From the NCBI RefSeq assembly GCF_000755145.1, contig NZ_CP009228.1, positions 1,721,694-1,785,693 of the forward strand: a stretch of 64,000 bases of DNA. Direction: 5' to 3'. Made by a program: the position numbers and the translations under genes. Below the pieces are notes generated by a model. It was not told the origin of the DNA. It did no database searches and saw only the letters and a list, made by a program, of their open reading frames with translations. Origin of the DNA: Treponema putidum. Lineage in GTDB: Bacteria; Spirochaetota; Spirochaetia; Treponematales; Treponemataceae. The stretch's first letter is position 1; each line of letters starts with the position of its first letter. Positions 40,912 to 50,428 of this stretch are shown in pieces.

Positions 40912-43527
40912 ATGAAGAGTTTTGTTAAGTTTTTATCATGTATGCTTGTAGTGGCTTTGGTATTTACTGCATGCGGAGGCGGCACCGGAACAGCCGCAGG
41001 AGGCAAAAGCCCTGTAAAAAACGGTACCTATGTAGATAAGGTTATCTACTCTGTAAGTACCGATCAGACGGTTGCCTTAAAGGACGTTATTGAGGGCAAA
41101 GCTGATCTCATGTTTACTTCTGTTCCGCCCGTACTTTTGTCGGGTCTGAGCGATGCAGACAGAGATAAAATAGATGTTTACCCTGTTTCTGCAGGCTATT
41201 GGTCGCTTCTATTTAACCCCATTCCTAACAAGGCTCCATATGTTTGGAAGACCGAATCCGGCGAAGAAATGTTTAATCCGGTTGCAATCAAAGAAGTCCG
41301 TTATGCCTTTAACTGGCTGATCAACCGAAAGAAATTGGTAGATGAACTTCTTTTAGGTGAAGGCTCTCCTATGTACACGCCTTGTACCGTAGGACTTCCC
41401 GGAACATACCGATATAATATCTTAGCATCTAAATTCGGTATTACCGAAACCGGAGATGAGCAAAAAGCTCTCAACATGATTGAAGATGCTATGCAAAAGG
41501 CTTCACAGCTTGCTGAAAACAGAGGGAAACTTGTAAAAGAAAACGGAAAGTGGATGTATAACGGTAAGCCCGTTACAATTAAGTCGATAATGCGTGTTGA
41601 CGATCCTACAGGCCGTCTTCCTGCAGCCCGATATATTCATGCACAAATTGAAAAGGCAGGTCTTACTGTTGAAGGTTTTGAGAGAGATCGAAAAACGGCC
41701 GGCGGCCTTGTTTACGGCGGGAACCCTGCCAACTATGATTGGACAATGTATCTTGAAGGATGGGGTTCAGGCGGTTTCTATGTAACATGGGAAACTCCCC
41801 TTTGCGCTATGTACAGTCCTTTCTACGGATACCTGCCCGGAGGCGGAGATGCCGAATTCTGGAATTATACAAACGAAAAGCTCGATGTTTTAGGAAAAAA
41901 GGCAGCATACGGTCAGTATTTGACAGCAGAAGAATTCTTTAGCGAGACCACCGATATGTGTGCATTGGGAATGGAAGAGGCTATCCGTGTTTATGTTGTT
42001 TCTCAAAACGACTTATATGTAGCTAATAAATCACGATTTAATTCCCGCCTTTTTTATGGAGTCTTTGAAGGCTTTAACGGCTGGACTGTAAGATGTGCCG
42101 ATGTTAAGCCCGATGTTGACGGTCCATATAAGGGAAAGAGAGTTTTACGCATATTGCAGTATTCGGCGCAAGGTTCTTTGTTTATGTCTGAATGGGATCC
42201 TGTAGGAGGCCAGGGCTTTAGCGATATCTGGAGTGCCGCATTTATAAATACCGTTACCGATGAAGCTGCCTTTACTAACCCTGCTGTAGGACGAACCGAA
42301 TTTGCTATGTCAACTGTTGATGTTGCAAATGCAAAATTCGCTCCCAAATTCGTAGCCACAGGCAACAAAACGGAAGAAGGCGATGATGAACTTGAAATGA
42401 GCGGTGATATTCCCGTTCCTGCCGAAGCCGTTATGTATGACACGGCTTCAAAAAAATGGGTTCCTGCCGAGTCAGGTCAAAGTGTTGCAACTGTTTCAAC
42501 GGGAAAGTTAGTAGACGGTTATTACTGGCATCACGGTGAACCTGTAGACCTTAACGATGTCCGCTATGCTTTTGCTTTTGCCTATGAGTGGGCCATCAAG
42601 GACGGAGATGGAGACCTCTATTATGATGCTCCTTTAAGCGGTGTTACTCTCCCAAATCTTAAAAACACAAAGGGGATAGTATTTAATAAGGACGGATCCA
42701 TCACTACATACAGCAACTACTTCCATGCTCCTATTCCAAGAGATACAGCCATAAGTGTAGGCGGTTTAAACGTAAAGGCCGCCAACCCGGGCCGAAGAAC
42801 AAACGTACCTTGGGAAATTTATGAAGCCTTGGCAGAAATGGTAGTACACGGTTCAAAGAGCGGAACGGTTTATAACTTTGCTAAAGACGGCGGAGAGCGC
42901 GGTGTAGAAGCAAACGTTAAAAACCCCGATTGTCTTGCAGATATCAAGGCTAAATTGGAAGAATTTGTTGCTTCAAAGCATATTCCTGTGTCTTTAAAGG
43001 ACTTTATAAATGAAGATTATGCCGTTAAAAGATACAAGGCTTCTATAGACTTTATCGAAAAATACGGAAATGCTTATATTACAACAGGTCCTTTAATGTT
43101 CGAAAAAATCGATCCTATTACAAGCTCCGTCGTATTAACCAACTTCGATAAATATCCTTATAAGAGCGACTACTTCCCGAATATGTTTAAAACAGACCTT
43201 ACAGAAATTCAGTATGTCAAGGCTCCTGTAGCCCCTTCGGCAGACAAGGATGCCGTATTTGAGGTAACCGTTTCTAAGTATGCTTATCCTGAGGTTGAAA
43301 GAGTGCCTCTTGATAAGGGAAAGGTTGAAGGCCGGCTCCAGCTTCCTTCAGGCGGAGAGAAGGTTTATGAAGCTAAAGCAAGCGGGGATGGTAAATTCAC
43401 GATTACAATACCTGCATCAGAGGTAGCCGGACTTGAAAAAGGTGTAGAGTACATAATGGTTGTATTAACCTCAATTTCCGATGAGCCGCCCTCAGCAAAT
43501 TCGGTAAGCTTTACAATCCTTAAATAG
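40912..43527 (+). CDS. oppA: Oligopeptide ABC transporter substrate-binding lipoprotein, copy 2
   Basis: An 871-residue paralogue of the protein at 32250, with the same lipoprotein signal and no length change. Residues 1-631 differ at scattered positions (for example VFEGFNGW against TSDGFNGW near 385), while residues 632-871 are identical in DNA as well as protein. No permease genes follow; the next gene is the HTH-EIIA protein. It must share the OppBCDF machinery encoded just upstream, or serve as a surface peptide-binding protein only. Treponemal OppA-type proteins have been reported to bind host proteins, a role I can only mention as family knowledge. Confidence 0.9.
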   Translation: MKSFVKFLSCMLVVALVFTACGGGTGTAAGGKSPVKNGTYVDKVIYSVSTDQTVALKDVIEGKADLMFTSVPPVLLSGLSDADRDKIDVYPVSAGYWSLLFNPIPNKAPYVWKTESGEEMFNPVAIKEVRYAFNWLINRKKLVDELLLGEGSPMYTPCTVGLPGTYRYNILASKFGITETGDEQKALNMIEDAMQKASQLAENRGKLVKENGKWMYNGKPVTIKSIMRVDDPTGRLPAARYIHAQIEKAGLTVEGFERDRKTAGGLVYGGNPANYDWTMYLEGWGSGGFYVTWETPLCAMYSPFYGYLPGGGDAEFWNYTNEKLDVLGKKAAYGQYLTAEEFFSETTDMCALGMEEAIRVYVVSQNDLYVANKSRFNSRLFYGVFEGFNGWTVRCADVKPDVDGPYKGKRVLRILQYSAQGSLFMSEWDPVGGQGFSDIWSAAFINTVTDEAAFTNPAVGRTEFAMSTVDVANAKFAPKFVATGNKTEEGDDELEMSGDIPVPAEAVMYDTASKKWVPAESGQSVATVSTGKLVDGYYWHHGEPVDLNDVRYAFAFAYEWAIKDGDGDLYYDAPLSGVTLPNLKNTKGIVFNKDGSITTYSNYFHAPIPRDTAISVGGLNVKAANPGRRTNVPWEIYEALAEMVVHGSKSGTVYNFAKDGGERGVEANVKNPDCLADIKAKLEEFVASKHIPVSLKDFINEDYAVKRYKASIDFIEKYGNAYITTGPLMFEKIDPITSSVVLTNFDKYPYKSDYFPNMFKTDLTEIQYVKAPVAPSADKDAVFEVTVSKYAYPEVERVPLDKGKVEGRLQLPSGGEKVYEAKASGDGKFTITIPASEVAGLEKGVEYIMVVLTSISDEPPSANSVSFTILK

Positions 43528-43636
43528 AATTTAAGATTGTAATTTAAATCAAGATGCCTTGAAGCAGGGCATCTCTAAAAGTCTGACAAGGTTTTTTAGA
43601 GATGCCCAAAAGGCTTTGAGGCATTTTGAGCTTTTT
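42805..43636 (+). repeat. 832-bp identical tract, oppA copy 2
   Basis: Partner of 34143-34974. The identity includes the 3' hairpin (43567-43607), which probably serves as terminator for copy 2. Confidence 0.85.
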
Positions 43637-43670
43637 ATCTTTTCTTTTTTATTTGACCAAATAAAAATCT
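43632..43670 (+). pseudogene. Short oppB remnant after oppA copy 2
   Basis: The first 23 bases (43632-43654) match 35085-35107 inside oppB exactly, and the following 15 bases match at about ten positions. The T-rich content lowers the weight of the match. It suggests that the duplicated segment once reached into oppB and was then deleted. Confidence 0.35.
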
Positions 43671-43774
43671 TTGATATATCTTGACATATTCGTACATTTA
43701 GTGCAAAATAGTTGAGCTCATTTTTTTGTTTATATGTTTAGCCGAGCAAGTTTAAGTATTATATGAGGTAAGTT

Positions 43775-44422
43775 TTGGCAAGCGAAATTTTAACTATTGA
43801 AGAAGTAGCCCGTTATTTGCGTGTTTCCGAAAGAACCGTCTACGAATGGGCTCAAAAAGGAGAAATACCTGCCGGAAAAATCGGAACAGTATGGCGTTTT
43901 AAAAAGGACGATATTGAGAGCTGGGTTGATGAAAGGTTAGCTTCTTCAAGGACTTCTCCTGCGAAGCATCATAAAATAACAACCGAAAACTTTTTGTCGC
44001 CGGATAGGATTATACTCTTAGATTATTCTACAAAACACGATGTTTTGGTTATGATGTCCGAGGTCTTATCTAAGGCTCCGCAGGTAAAAAATTCGGCAGA
44101 GCTTTTAGATGCAATTTTAAAGAGGGAAGCACTTATGTCTACCGCTGTAGGAAGAGGAATTGCCATTCCCCACGTGAGATTATCTTCCGTTACCGATTTG
44201 GTCATGGCTGTAGGTATTTCTAAAAGGGATATTTTAGACTTTGACGCTGTTGACGGAAACCCCGTGCGATTGGTTTTTATGATTGCTGCAGCAAACAATC
44301 AGCATGATTATTATTTGCAGACAATCTCCCATTTTAGCGCAAAACTGCGTAATGAAGAACTTAAAAGCCGCCTCTTAAATTCCACCGACCCTGCGGAGAT
44401 TTATGATCTTTTGTGTGAATAG
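43775..44422 (+). CDS. Helix-turn-helix / PTS EIIA fusion
   Basis: A 215-residue protein. Residues 1-55 are an excisionase-type MerR-like DNA-binding domain (LTIEEVARYLRVSERTVYEW, then GTVWRFKKDDIESWVDE). Residues 70-215 are an EIIA-Ntr/fructose-type PTS domain with the phosphorylatable His133 in GIAIPHVRL. No sugar-transport PTS components are adjacent, so a regulatory role (phosphorylation state controlling DNA binding) is inferred. The TTG start at 43775 is supported by GAGG about 6-7 nt upstream. It precedes ksgA by 12 nt. Confidence 0.85.
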   Translation: MASEILTIEEVARYLRVSERTVYEWAQKGEIPAGKIGTVWRFKKDDIESWVDERLASSRTSPAKHHKITTENFLSPDRIILLDYSTKHDVLVMMSEVLSKAPQVKNSAELLDAILKREALMSTAVGRGIAIPHVRLSSVTDLVMAVGISKRDILDFDAVDGNPVRLVFMIAAANNQHDYYLQTISHFSAKLRNEELKSRLLNSTDPAEIYDLLCE

Positions 44423-44434
44423 GGCGGAGTTTTG

Positions 44435-45325
44435 ATGTGCTCTGAACCTTTTTTAGGTCTTCCGAATTATGATTCTCCGGCGGAGCTAAAAGCTCTTTTA
44501 GAGACCTTAGGCTTTTCCATGCAAAAAAAATTCGGTCAAAATTTTTTAGTCGATAAAAAGACCCGTGAGAGTTTGATTTCCCTTTTGGAGCTTAAAGAAG
44601 AAACAAGAATTTGGGAGGTAGGCCCGGGTCTTGGGGCGATGACCTGTCTTCTTTTAGAAAAGGGAGTTAATCTTACGGCCTTTGAAATTGACAAGGGCTT
44701 TATATCTCTTTTAAAAAAATTCTTTTTGGACAAAGGACAAAATTTTACTCTTGTTGAAGGAGATGTAAAAAAAAACTGGCTTCCTTACTTAAAAGAGCAT
44801 GGGAAGCCCGATATTTTTTTCGGGAACCTGCCGTATAACATTGCCTCTGAGTTGATTGCTTCTACTATAGAAGCCGGAGCTGTTTTTGATACCATGCTTT
44901 TTACCGTGCAAAAAGAAGCTGCCGAAAGGATTACTGCAAGGCCGGACAATAAAAACTATACGGCATTTTCAGTACTTTGCTCCTTGTTTTATGAGTGTAA
45001 GATAGTAAAGACTATTCCTGCTTCTGCCTTTTGGCCTCAACCCAATGTAGAATCCGCCGCCGTCTTGTTTAAGGCAAAAAAAGAATTTGCAGAATATAAA
45101 AACTTTAAGCTTTTTATCAAAATAGTCAAGGCTCTTTTTTCTTCACGCAGAAAAAATATAAAAAATAATTTGAGCTCTTGGCTTAAATCAAACGGATATG
45201 ACTGTAATGCCGATTTTGTTTTACAAAAAGCGGGATTAAGCGGGAATTTAAGGGCCGAATCCCTTGCCCTATATGATTTTTTGCTTCTTTCTGATATAAT
45301 TTCTTCTTCGGATAAAAACAAATGA
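44435..45325 (+). CDS. ksgA: 16S rRNA (A1518/A1519) dimethyltransferase
   Basis: A 296-residue SAM-dependent methyltransferase of full family length that dimethylates two adjacent adenines near the 3' end of 16S rRNA. Motifs are QNFLVDKKTRESLI, EVGPGLGAMT (SAM binding) and the catalytic GNLPYNIAS. The ATG at 44435 follows GGCGGAG. The stop overlaps the next start (ATGA). Confidence 0.95.
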   Translation: MCSEPFLGLPNYDSPAELKALLETLGFSMQKKFGQNFLVDKKTRESLISLLELKEETRIWEVGPGLGAMTCLLLEKGVNLTAFEIDKGFISLLKKFFLDKGQNFTLVEGDVKKNWLPYLKEHGKPDIFFGNLPYNIASELIASTIEAGAVFDTMLFTVQKEAAERITARPDNKNYTAFSVLCSLFYECKIVKTIPASAFWPQPNVESAAVLFKAKKEFAEYKNFKLFIKIVKALFSSRRKNIKNNLSSWLKSNGYDCNADFVLQKAGLSGNLRAESLALYDFLLLSDIISSSDKNK

Positions 45326-45831
45326 AGCATACAAAAAAAATTGCCTTTTTAATTTTCTTTGTTTCTCTTTTTTCTATTCTTCCCGTTTATGCGGAAGATA
45401 CTGATGCTTCAAGAACCCCCGACCCCTATGGGGCCGAGGAATTTAAGCAATGGCAAAAGGACTTGCGCCGCTTTGAGATTATAACCTTCGGTGCTTTGCC
45501 CTTTGTTTCCCTTTTATCGTTTTGGGCCTATGACATAAGCCGCTCAATAGCTCATAAAGGGGATCCGGCCTATAATCCATGGCCTATTAAAGATGCCAAG
45601 ATTGCAGTAAAACTTACCGAAAAGGAACAGCTGGGTGTTTTTTTAACGGCTGTCGGTATTTCTTTGGGGGTTGCAATAATAGATTTAACTTACCGTTCAA
45701 TTAAAAGAGCTAACGCAAAAAAACTTGAGCAAAAAAATGAAGAGGAAGCGATTTTGTTGATTCCCATTGAAGAAAATAAAAGTGAAGAAACCGAAACTCC
45801 AAATACAGGGGAATCCGATGACGCTCAATAA
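45322..45831 (+). CDS. Hypothetical membrane protein
   Basis: A 169-residue protein with a signal peptide or first membrane segment (residues 6-24, ending VYAED), a second hydrophobic segment near 52-70 and a third near 108-124. The tail is highly acidic (Glu-rich). I do not recognise the family. It is translationally coupled to ksgA by a 4-bp overlap and overlaps the pseudouridine synthase gene by 14 bp. Confidence 0.6.
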   Translation: MKHTKKIAFLIFFVSLFSILPVYAEDTDASRTPDPYGAEEFKQWQKDLRRFEIITFGALPFVSLLSFWAYDISRSIAHKGDPAYNPWPIKDAKIAVKLTEKEQLGVFLTAVGISLGVAIIDLTYRSIKRANAKKLEQKNEEEAILLIPIEENKSEETETPNTGESDDAQ

Positions 45832-46840
45832 GAGTGTTTCTTCTAAGTCAATATCCGAAAAATTTAAGGTTGAAGGCCTTTTATCTCCTTGCAGGATTGA
45901 TGTTTATTGTACCGAAAGGCTTAAAAACTTGAGCCGCTCTCAATTAAAAAGCGGTTTAAAATCTCTTTTTGTTAATTCAAAAAAGACTAAACTTTCACGG
46001 AATGTTCAAAACGGAGACCTTATTGAGCTTCTCTGGGATAATCCTGTTCCAGAATATGCCTATCCTCAAAAACTTCCGCTTAATATAATTTATGAAGATG
46101 AGAATATAATTGTTATAAATAAGGAAAGGGGCAGGGTAACTCATCCGGCAGGCGGAAATTGGGACGGCACCCTTGTAAATGCCTTAAATTATTACAGGCT
46201 TGACGAGTCTAAGATTAAGGATGAGTTTGCCGTAGAACTTAATAAGTTTTTAAGTGAAGAAAAGGATTTAAAAACTATTGAAAAACTTTCTCTAGATCCT
46301 TACCGCATGGGTATTGTCCACCGTCTGGATAAAGAAACTTCGGGCCTTATTATTACGGCAAGGAATCTAAAAACTGAAAACCTTTTAAAATCCTTTTTTA
46401 AAAAAAGGGCGGTAAAAAAATATTATCTTGCAGTCCTTGACGGTGTTCCGCCTAAAAATAAGGGCAGAATAAAAACTTGCGTTTTTCGATCAAGTTCGGA
46501 CAGAAAAAAATTTAGCGTTTCTGCCGATTTGACAAAAGGAAAGATTGCTCTTTCAGCCTATAAGGTGCTGAAATCTAACGGAAAAATGTCCTTGGTTCTT
46601 TTTAGAATTTATACCGGAAGAACCCATCAAATACGCTTACATGCTAAATTTATGGGATGCCCCGTTGCAGGAGATAAGGTTTACGGCAAAAAAAAGGCAG
46701 GTCTTGATAAGACCGGTATGCCGCTTATGCTTCATTCTTATAAGCTGATAGTTCCTGCGGCTGTAAATCAAAAAAAAGAATTTAAGGCACCTATACCTAA
46801 TGATTTTAAACAAATACTTATACGGGAGGCTCTATGTTAA
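45818..46840 (+). CDS. RluA-family pseudouridine synthase
   Basis: A 340-residue synthase that converts uridine to pseudouridine in rRNA or tRNA. The catalytic motif is GIVHRLDKETSGL, with the catalytic Asp in HRLD, followed by GRTHQIRLHAKFMGCPVAGD. An S4-like N-terminal segment is suggested by RIDVYCTERLKNLSRSQL. The ATG at 45818 with AGGGGA upstream is chosen over an earlier in-frame start at 45767. It overlaps the next synthase gene by 7 bp. Confidence 0.88.
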   Translation: MTLNKSVSSKSISEKFKVEGLLSPCRIDVYCTERLKNLSRSQLKSGLKSLFVNSKKTKLSRNVQNGDLIELLWDNPVPEYAYPQKLPLNIIYEDENIIVINKERGRVTHPAGGNWDGTLVNALNYYRLDESKIKDEFAVELNKFLSEEKDLKTIEKLSLDPYRMGIVHRLDKETSGLIITARNLKTENLLKSFFKKRAVKKYYLAVLDGVPPKNKGRIKTCVFRSSSDRKKFSVSADLTKGKIALSAYKVLKSNGKMSLVLFRIYTGRTHQIRLHAKFMGCPVAGDKVYGKKKAGLDKTGMPLMLHSYKLIVPAAVNQKKEFKAPIPNDFKQILIREALC

Positions 46841-47625
46841 TTGACTGTAAATTTTCTTCTCAGGCTGACGTCATTTTTGAAAATGAGGCTTACGCCGTTC
46901 TATATAAGCCTCGCGGAATGCCGACAGCTCCTCTAGTCGAGGATGAAGAAGGTACCTTGCTTTCGTGGTTTTTAAAAAAATGCCCGGAAGCAGTGTCAGT
47001 AAAAGGTAAAAAAGATATTGAGGCCGGTCTTATCCATAGGCTTGACACGGCAACAAGCGGTTTGGTTTTGATAGCAAAAAACCAAGAAGCCTATGAGGCC
47101 TTTAATTTGATGCAGGTAAATAATTTGATTAAAAAAACTTATACCGCATTTGCTGATACAAGAGATAAAGCGGGCTTAAATCCTGACTTTTCACAATCCA
47201 ACCTTCCATATAGAATTTCAAGTCAGTTTAAAGCTTACGGGCCTAGAGGAAAAACGGTCATGCCCGTTTTTTACGGTATGAGAGACTTTTCTTCTACAGG
47301 TAAAATGTATACAACTAATATTATCGATATAACCGATATTCCGTTTACAGGTAATTCGGCACCGAGAGTAACCTGCACCTTAACTCAAGGCTTTAGGCAT
47401 CAGGTAAGGGCTCACTTGGCATCTATAGGCTTGCCTATCTATTACGACCCTCTGTATAATGCAAACTATAAGGATTGTCAAGAGCAACTTGATAATCACA
47501 ATTATCCCTTGCAATTATATGCTGTAGGCATTTCTTTTCCAAAGCCTCAAAAAGAATTTACTATTGATGGAGCAAAAGAGTATGTATCCTTTTTGCTTCA
47601 GCCGCCAGATAAAATGATCCTGTAA
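46834..47625 (+). CDS. RluA-family pseudouridine synthase, second
   Basis: A 263-residue synthase without an S4 domain. The catalytic motif is GLIHRLDTATSGL, and the RNA-binding motif is FRHQVRAHLASIGLPI. It follows the first synthase with a 7-bp overlap and has GGGAGG before the ATG. The two enzymes probably act on different sites. The stop abuts the end of folC on the other strand. Confidence 0.85.
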   Translation: MLIDCKFSSQADVIFENEAYAVLYKPRGMPTAPLVEDEEGTLLSWFLKKCPEAVSVKGKKDIEAGLIHRLDTATSGLVLIAKNQEAYEAFNLMQVNNLIKKTYTAFADTRDKAGLNPDFSQSNLPYRISSQFKAYGPRGKTVMPVFYGMRDFSSTGKMYTTNIIDITDIPFTGNSAPRVTCTLTQGFRHQVRAHLASIGLPIYYDPLYNANYKDCQEQLDNHNYPLQLYAVGISFPKPQKEFTIDGAKEYVSFLLQPPDKMIL

Positions 47626-48909
47626 TTAAAAGAGGCCGTTTTTTTCTTTACATTCGGTTATTTCTTTTTTTATTACGGCTTCATAGTTCTCATTTTTTTC
47701 CACTATACAGGAAGAACCTATGAACTCTTGTTGAAAGGCTTCATAAGTTAATTCAGGGTTACTCTTTTTTGCCGCTCCCGGAATTGTAACGATGATTTTT
47801 GTAAAACAGTCTTTAAAAAAAGGAACCATGTCCTTTATATTTTTATCTTCGGCACAGGCAAAGATAAGAGTCCCTTTTTCTTTTACAAGTTCAGAGTAAG
47901 TTTTCATGCACAGGGCAATGCTGTTTTTTGTATGGGCTCCGTCAATTATAACTTCAGGCTCATCCGAAAGAAGTTCAAAGCGGGCAGGAAGCCAGGCTGA
48001 TGCAAGCCCTCGTTCTATAACCGCTTCATCCATTTGGGGAAAAAGATATTTTATCGTACAAGCTGCAAGGGCTGCATTTTCTGCCTGAATCAGGTCAAGG
48101 AGCTTTAGGTTTGCGCTTATCGGCCTTTTAAAAAGACCGCCTAGACCACCGGAAGTTTTGAATTCCACATCTATTTTTAAACCTTTTTTAGATAGGCTGT
48201 AATTTACGGGCTCCTTTACTATTTCGGGTATATAAAAAAATCTTGCATTTAATTGTTTTGCTCTTTCTTTAAAAACTTTTAAGACGGCCTCCGGCTGCTT
48301 ACAGCAAAAGACAGGAGTGTTTTGCTTGATTATTCCGGCCTTTTCAAAGGCTATTTTTTCGAGGGTATTTCCCAAATATTTAGTATGCTCGAGTTCTATC
48401 GGAGTTAAAACGCAGGCTCTGGGTTTGAGGATGTTTGTCATATCCAGCCTTCCTCCCATACCTGTTTCGATAACCGCCCAATCCGTTTTTTGCATACTAA
48501 AGAGCAAAAAGGCCGTAACCGTAACTATTTCAAACCAACCGGGGTCTATGTCGGGGGCTTTTTCGATTATTGTCTTAAACCCTTCTACAATTCTTTTATA
48601 AGAAGCAGAGTAGGCCTCATCATCAAAAAAAGTCCCTGCCTCGGTCATCCTTTCTCTAAAATCTGAAACGTGCGGCGATGTATACAGTCCCGTCCTTATT
48701 CCGGCCTCTTTTAAAATGGAAGCTATCATTGTAGAAACGGAGCCCTTTCCTTTTGATCCTGCAATATGGATAGATAAAAAATCGTCTTGCGGATTACCGA
48801 AAAAATGAGCAAATTTTCTCATTTTTTTTAGATTGTCTTCGTTTTTATTTGCATTCCGCTCATAGTTTATAAAGGCATCAAGCCATTTACCGAATTCTTC
48901 CGTGTTCAT
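47626..48909 (-). CDS. folC: Dihydrofolate/folylpolyglutamate synthase
   Basis: A 427-residue Mur-ligase-fold enzyme that adds glutamate to folates. The P-loop is IAGSKGKGSVS, followed by SPHVSDFRERM, the metal-site EIVTVTAFLLF region and VEIGMGGRLD-like VIETGMGGRLD. The C-terminal domain has EVIIDGAHTKNS. The frame is open to 48990, but the ATG at 48909 has GAGGA upstream and avoids overlap with the divergent murC start at 48982. Confidence 0.92.
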   Translation of the reverse strand: MNTEEFGKWLDAFINYERNANKNEDNLKKMRKFAHFFGNPQDDFLSIHIAGSKGKGSVSTMIASILKEAGIRTGLYTSPHVSDFRERMTEAGTFFDDEAYSASYKRIVEGFKTIIEKAPDIDPGWFEIVTVTAFLLFSMQKTDWAVIETGMGGRLDMTNILKPRACVLTPIELEHTKYLGNTLEKIAFEKAGIIKQNTPVFCCKQPEAVLKVFKERAKQLNARFFYIPEIVKEPVNYSLSKKGLKIDVEFKTSGGLGGLFKRPISANLKLLDLIQAENAALAACTIKYLFPQMDEAVIERGLASAWLPARFELLSDEPEVIIDGAHTKNSIALCMKTYSELVKEKGTLIFACAEDKNIKDMVPFFKDCFTKIIVTIPGAAKKSNPELTYEAFQQEFIGSSCIVEKNENYEAVIKKEITECKEKNGLF

Positions 48910-48946
48910 CCCGCATCCTCTTGCCCTTGAGTTTAAGTAAACCCTA

Positions 48947-48975
48947 TTGCTAAAAAAAAGAATATAGAATATTAT
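48947..48975 (+). promoter_or_regulatory. Promoter directly before murC
   Basis: TTGCTA (48947-48952), 17 bp, TATTAT (48970-48975), then 6 nt to the ATG at 48982. No Shine-Dalgarno sequence is visible, so the message may be leaderless. Confidence 0.55.
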
Positions 48976-48981
48976 ATACCC

Positions 48982-50426
48982 ATGTGTCAAGTTATTCTAC
49001 CCGATAAGTTAAAAGGCTTTAAGGTTTATATGATCGGCATTAAGGGCACGGGAATGACGGCTTTGGCGGAGATTTTGGTTTCAAGAGGAGCTGTGGTTTC
49101 AGGAAGTGATGTGCCTGAAAGTTTTTATACTGATGATGCTTTAAAGAAACTTAATATAAAGATTTTTTCTCCATTTTCTCCCGATAATATTCCTGATGAT
49201 GCAGAGCTTGTCATCTATTCGGCGGCTTATTCTCCCGATAATAATGAAGAAATGTATGAGGTAGAACAAAGAAACCTCCCTAAGATGTCTTATCCTGAAG
49301 CAATAGGAGCTTTGTCCCGTCATTCCTATTCTTGCGGTATTGCCGGAGTTCAAGGAAAAACCAGTACAACAGGTATTACAGGTTCTATCTTAAAAGAATT
49401 AAAACTTCCCGTTTCGGTTTTAGCCGGAAGTATAATAAAGAGTTTCGGCGATTCATGTACAATGCTTACAGGTTCAAAATACTTTGTCGCCGAAACTTGC
49501 GAGTATAAAAGACATTTTTTAAATTTTCACCCAAAAAAATAATTTTAACGGGAATTGAACCGGATCATCAAGATTATTATCCGACCTATGAATCTATTTT
49601 AACCGCCTTTTTACAGTACATAGACAGGCTGCCCCAATTCGGTGAATTATTTTATTGTGCCGATGATGAGGGGGCTTGTGAGGCCGCCCGCTTAAGTTTT
49701 TCGAGCAGGCCTGACCTCTTTTTTATTCCATACGGAGAAAAGGCTTCAGGGGATTATAAACTGACTGTCTCAGGCGTACGGGATGAAAAGCTGTATTTTT
49801 CTCTTGCAGGTTTTTCGGGAGAGTTTTATTTGCAAATTCCGGGAAAACATAATGCCTTAAATGCTGCGGCTGCAATAGCTCTTTCTATCAGCCTATTGAA
49901 AGAAGAATATGGTGAAGTCTCGATTGCCAATATTTCGGCTATCAAAAAGGCAATATCTTCCTATGCCGGAGCAAAAAGGCGGACTGAACTTATAGGAAAA
50001 ATCGATTCAAAAGATATTTTGGTTTATGATGACTATGCCCATCATCCTACGGCTATAAAGTCCCTTTTAAGCGGTTTACGCCAATTCTATCCGAAAAGGA
50101 GGATAATTGCAGACTTTATGTCTCATACCTATTCCCGGACAGAAGCTCTTTTGGAGGAATTTGCTTCTTGTTTTAAAGATGCAGATACGGTAATTTTGCA
50201 TAAGATTTTCAGTTCTGCACGTGAGCAGTATCATGGACAGGTTGATGCCGAGCTCCTTTTTAACCGCACAAAAAAATATCATAAAAACGTCTTTTTCTTT
50301 AATGAAGTATTGGATGCAAAAAGTTTCGTTTTAGAAAAATTAAGGCCGGGGGATATTTTTATTACGATTGGTGCGGGGGATAATTATGTTCTGGGTACCG
50401 AAATCTTAAAGGAGATGAATGTTTAA
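48982..50426 (+). pseudogene. murC: UDP-N-acetylmuramate--L-alanine ligase, interrupted by a frameshift
   Basis: The enzyme joins L-alanine to UDP-MurNAc in peptidoglycan synthesis. The first 186 codons (MIGIKGTGMTALAE, then the P-loop GVQGKTSTT) end at a TAA at 49540. The remaining domains continue in the -1 frame (ILTGIEPDHQDYYPTYESIL, then DDYAHHPTAI at the MurC signature) to 50426. The break lies at seven consecutive A (49533-49539); one more A would restore a full MurC of about 481 residues. Because the enzyme is normally essential, sequencing error, programmed -1 frameshifting or slippage are as likely as a true pseudogene. Confidence 0.85.
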
Positions 50427-50428
50427 AT

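Noticed and set aside
45322-45831. Secretion-pore or flagellar role for the small membrane protein
   Set aside because: Only hydrophobic segments and an acidic tail are visible, with no motif to support a function.
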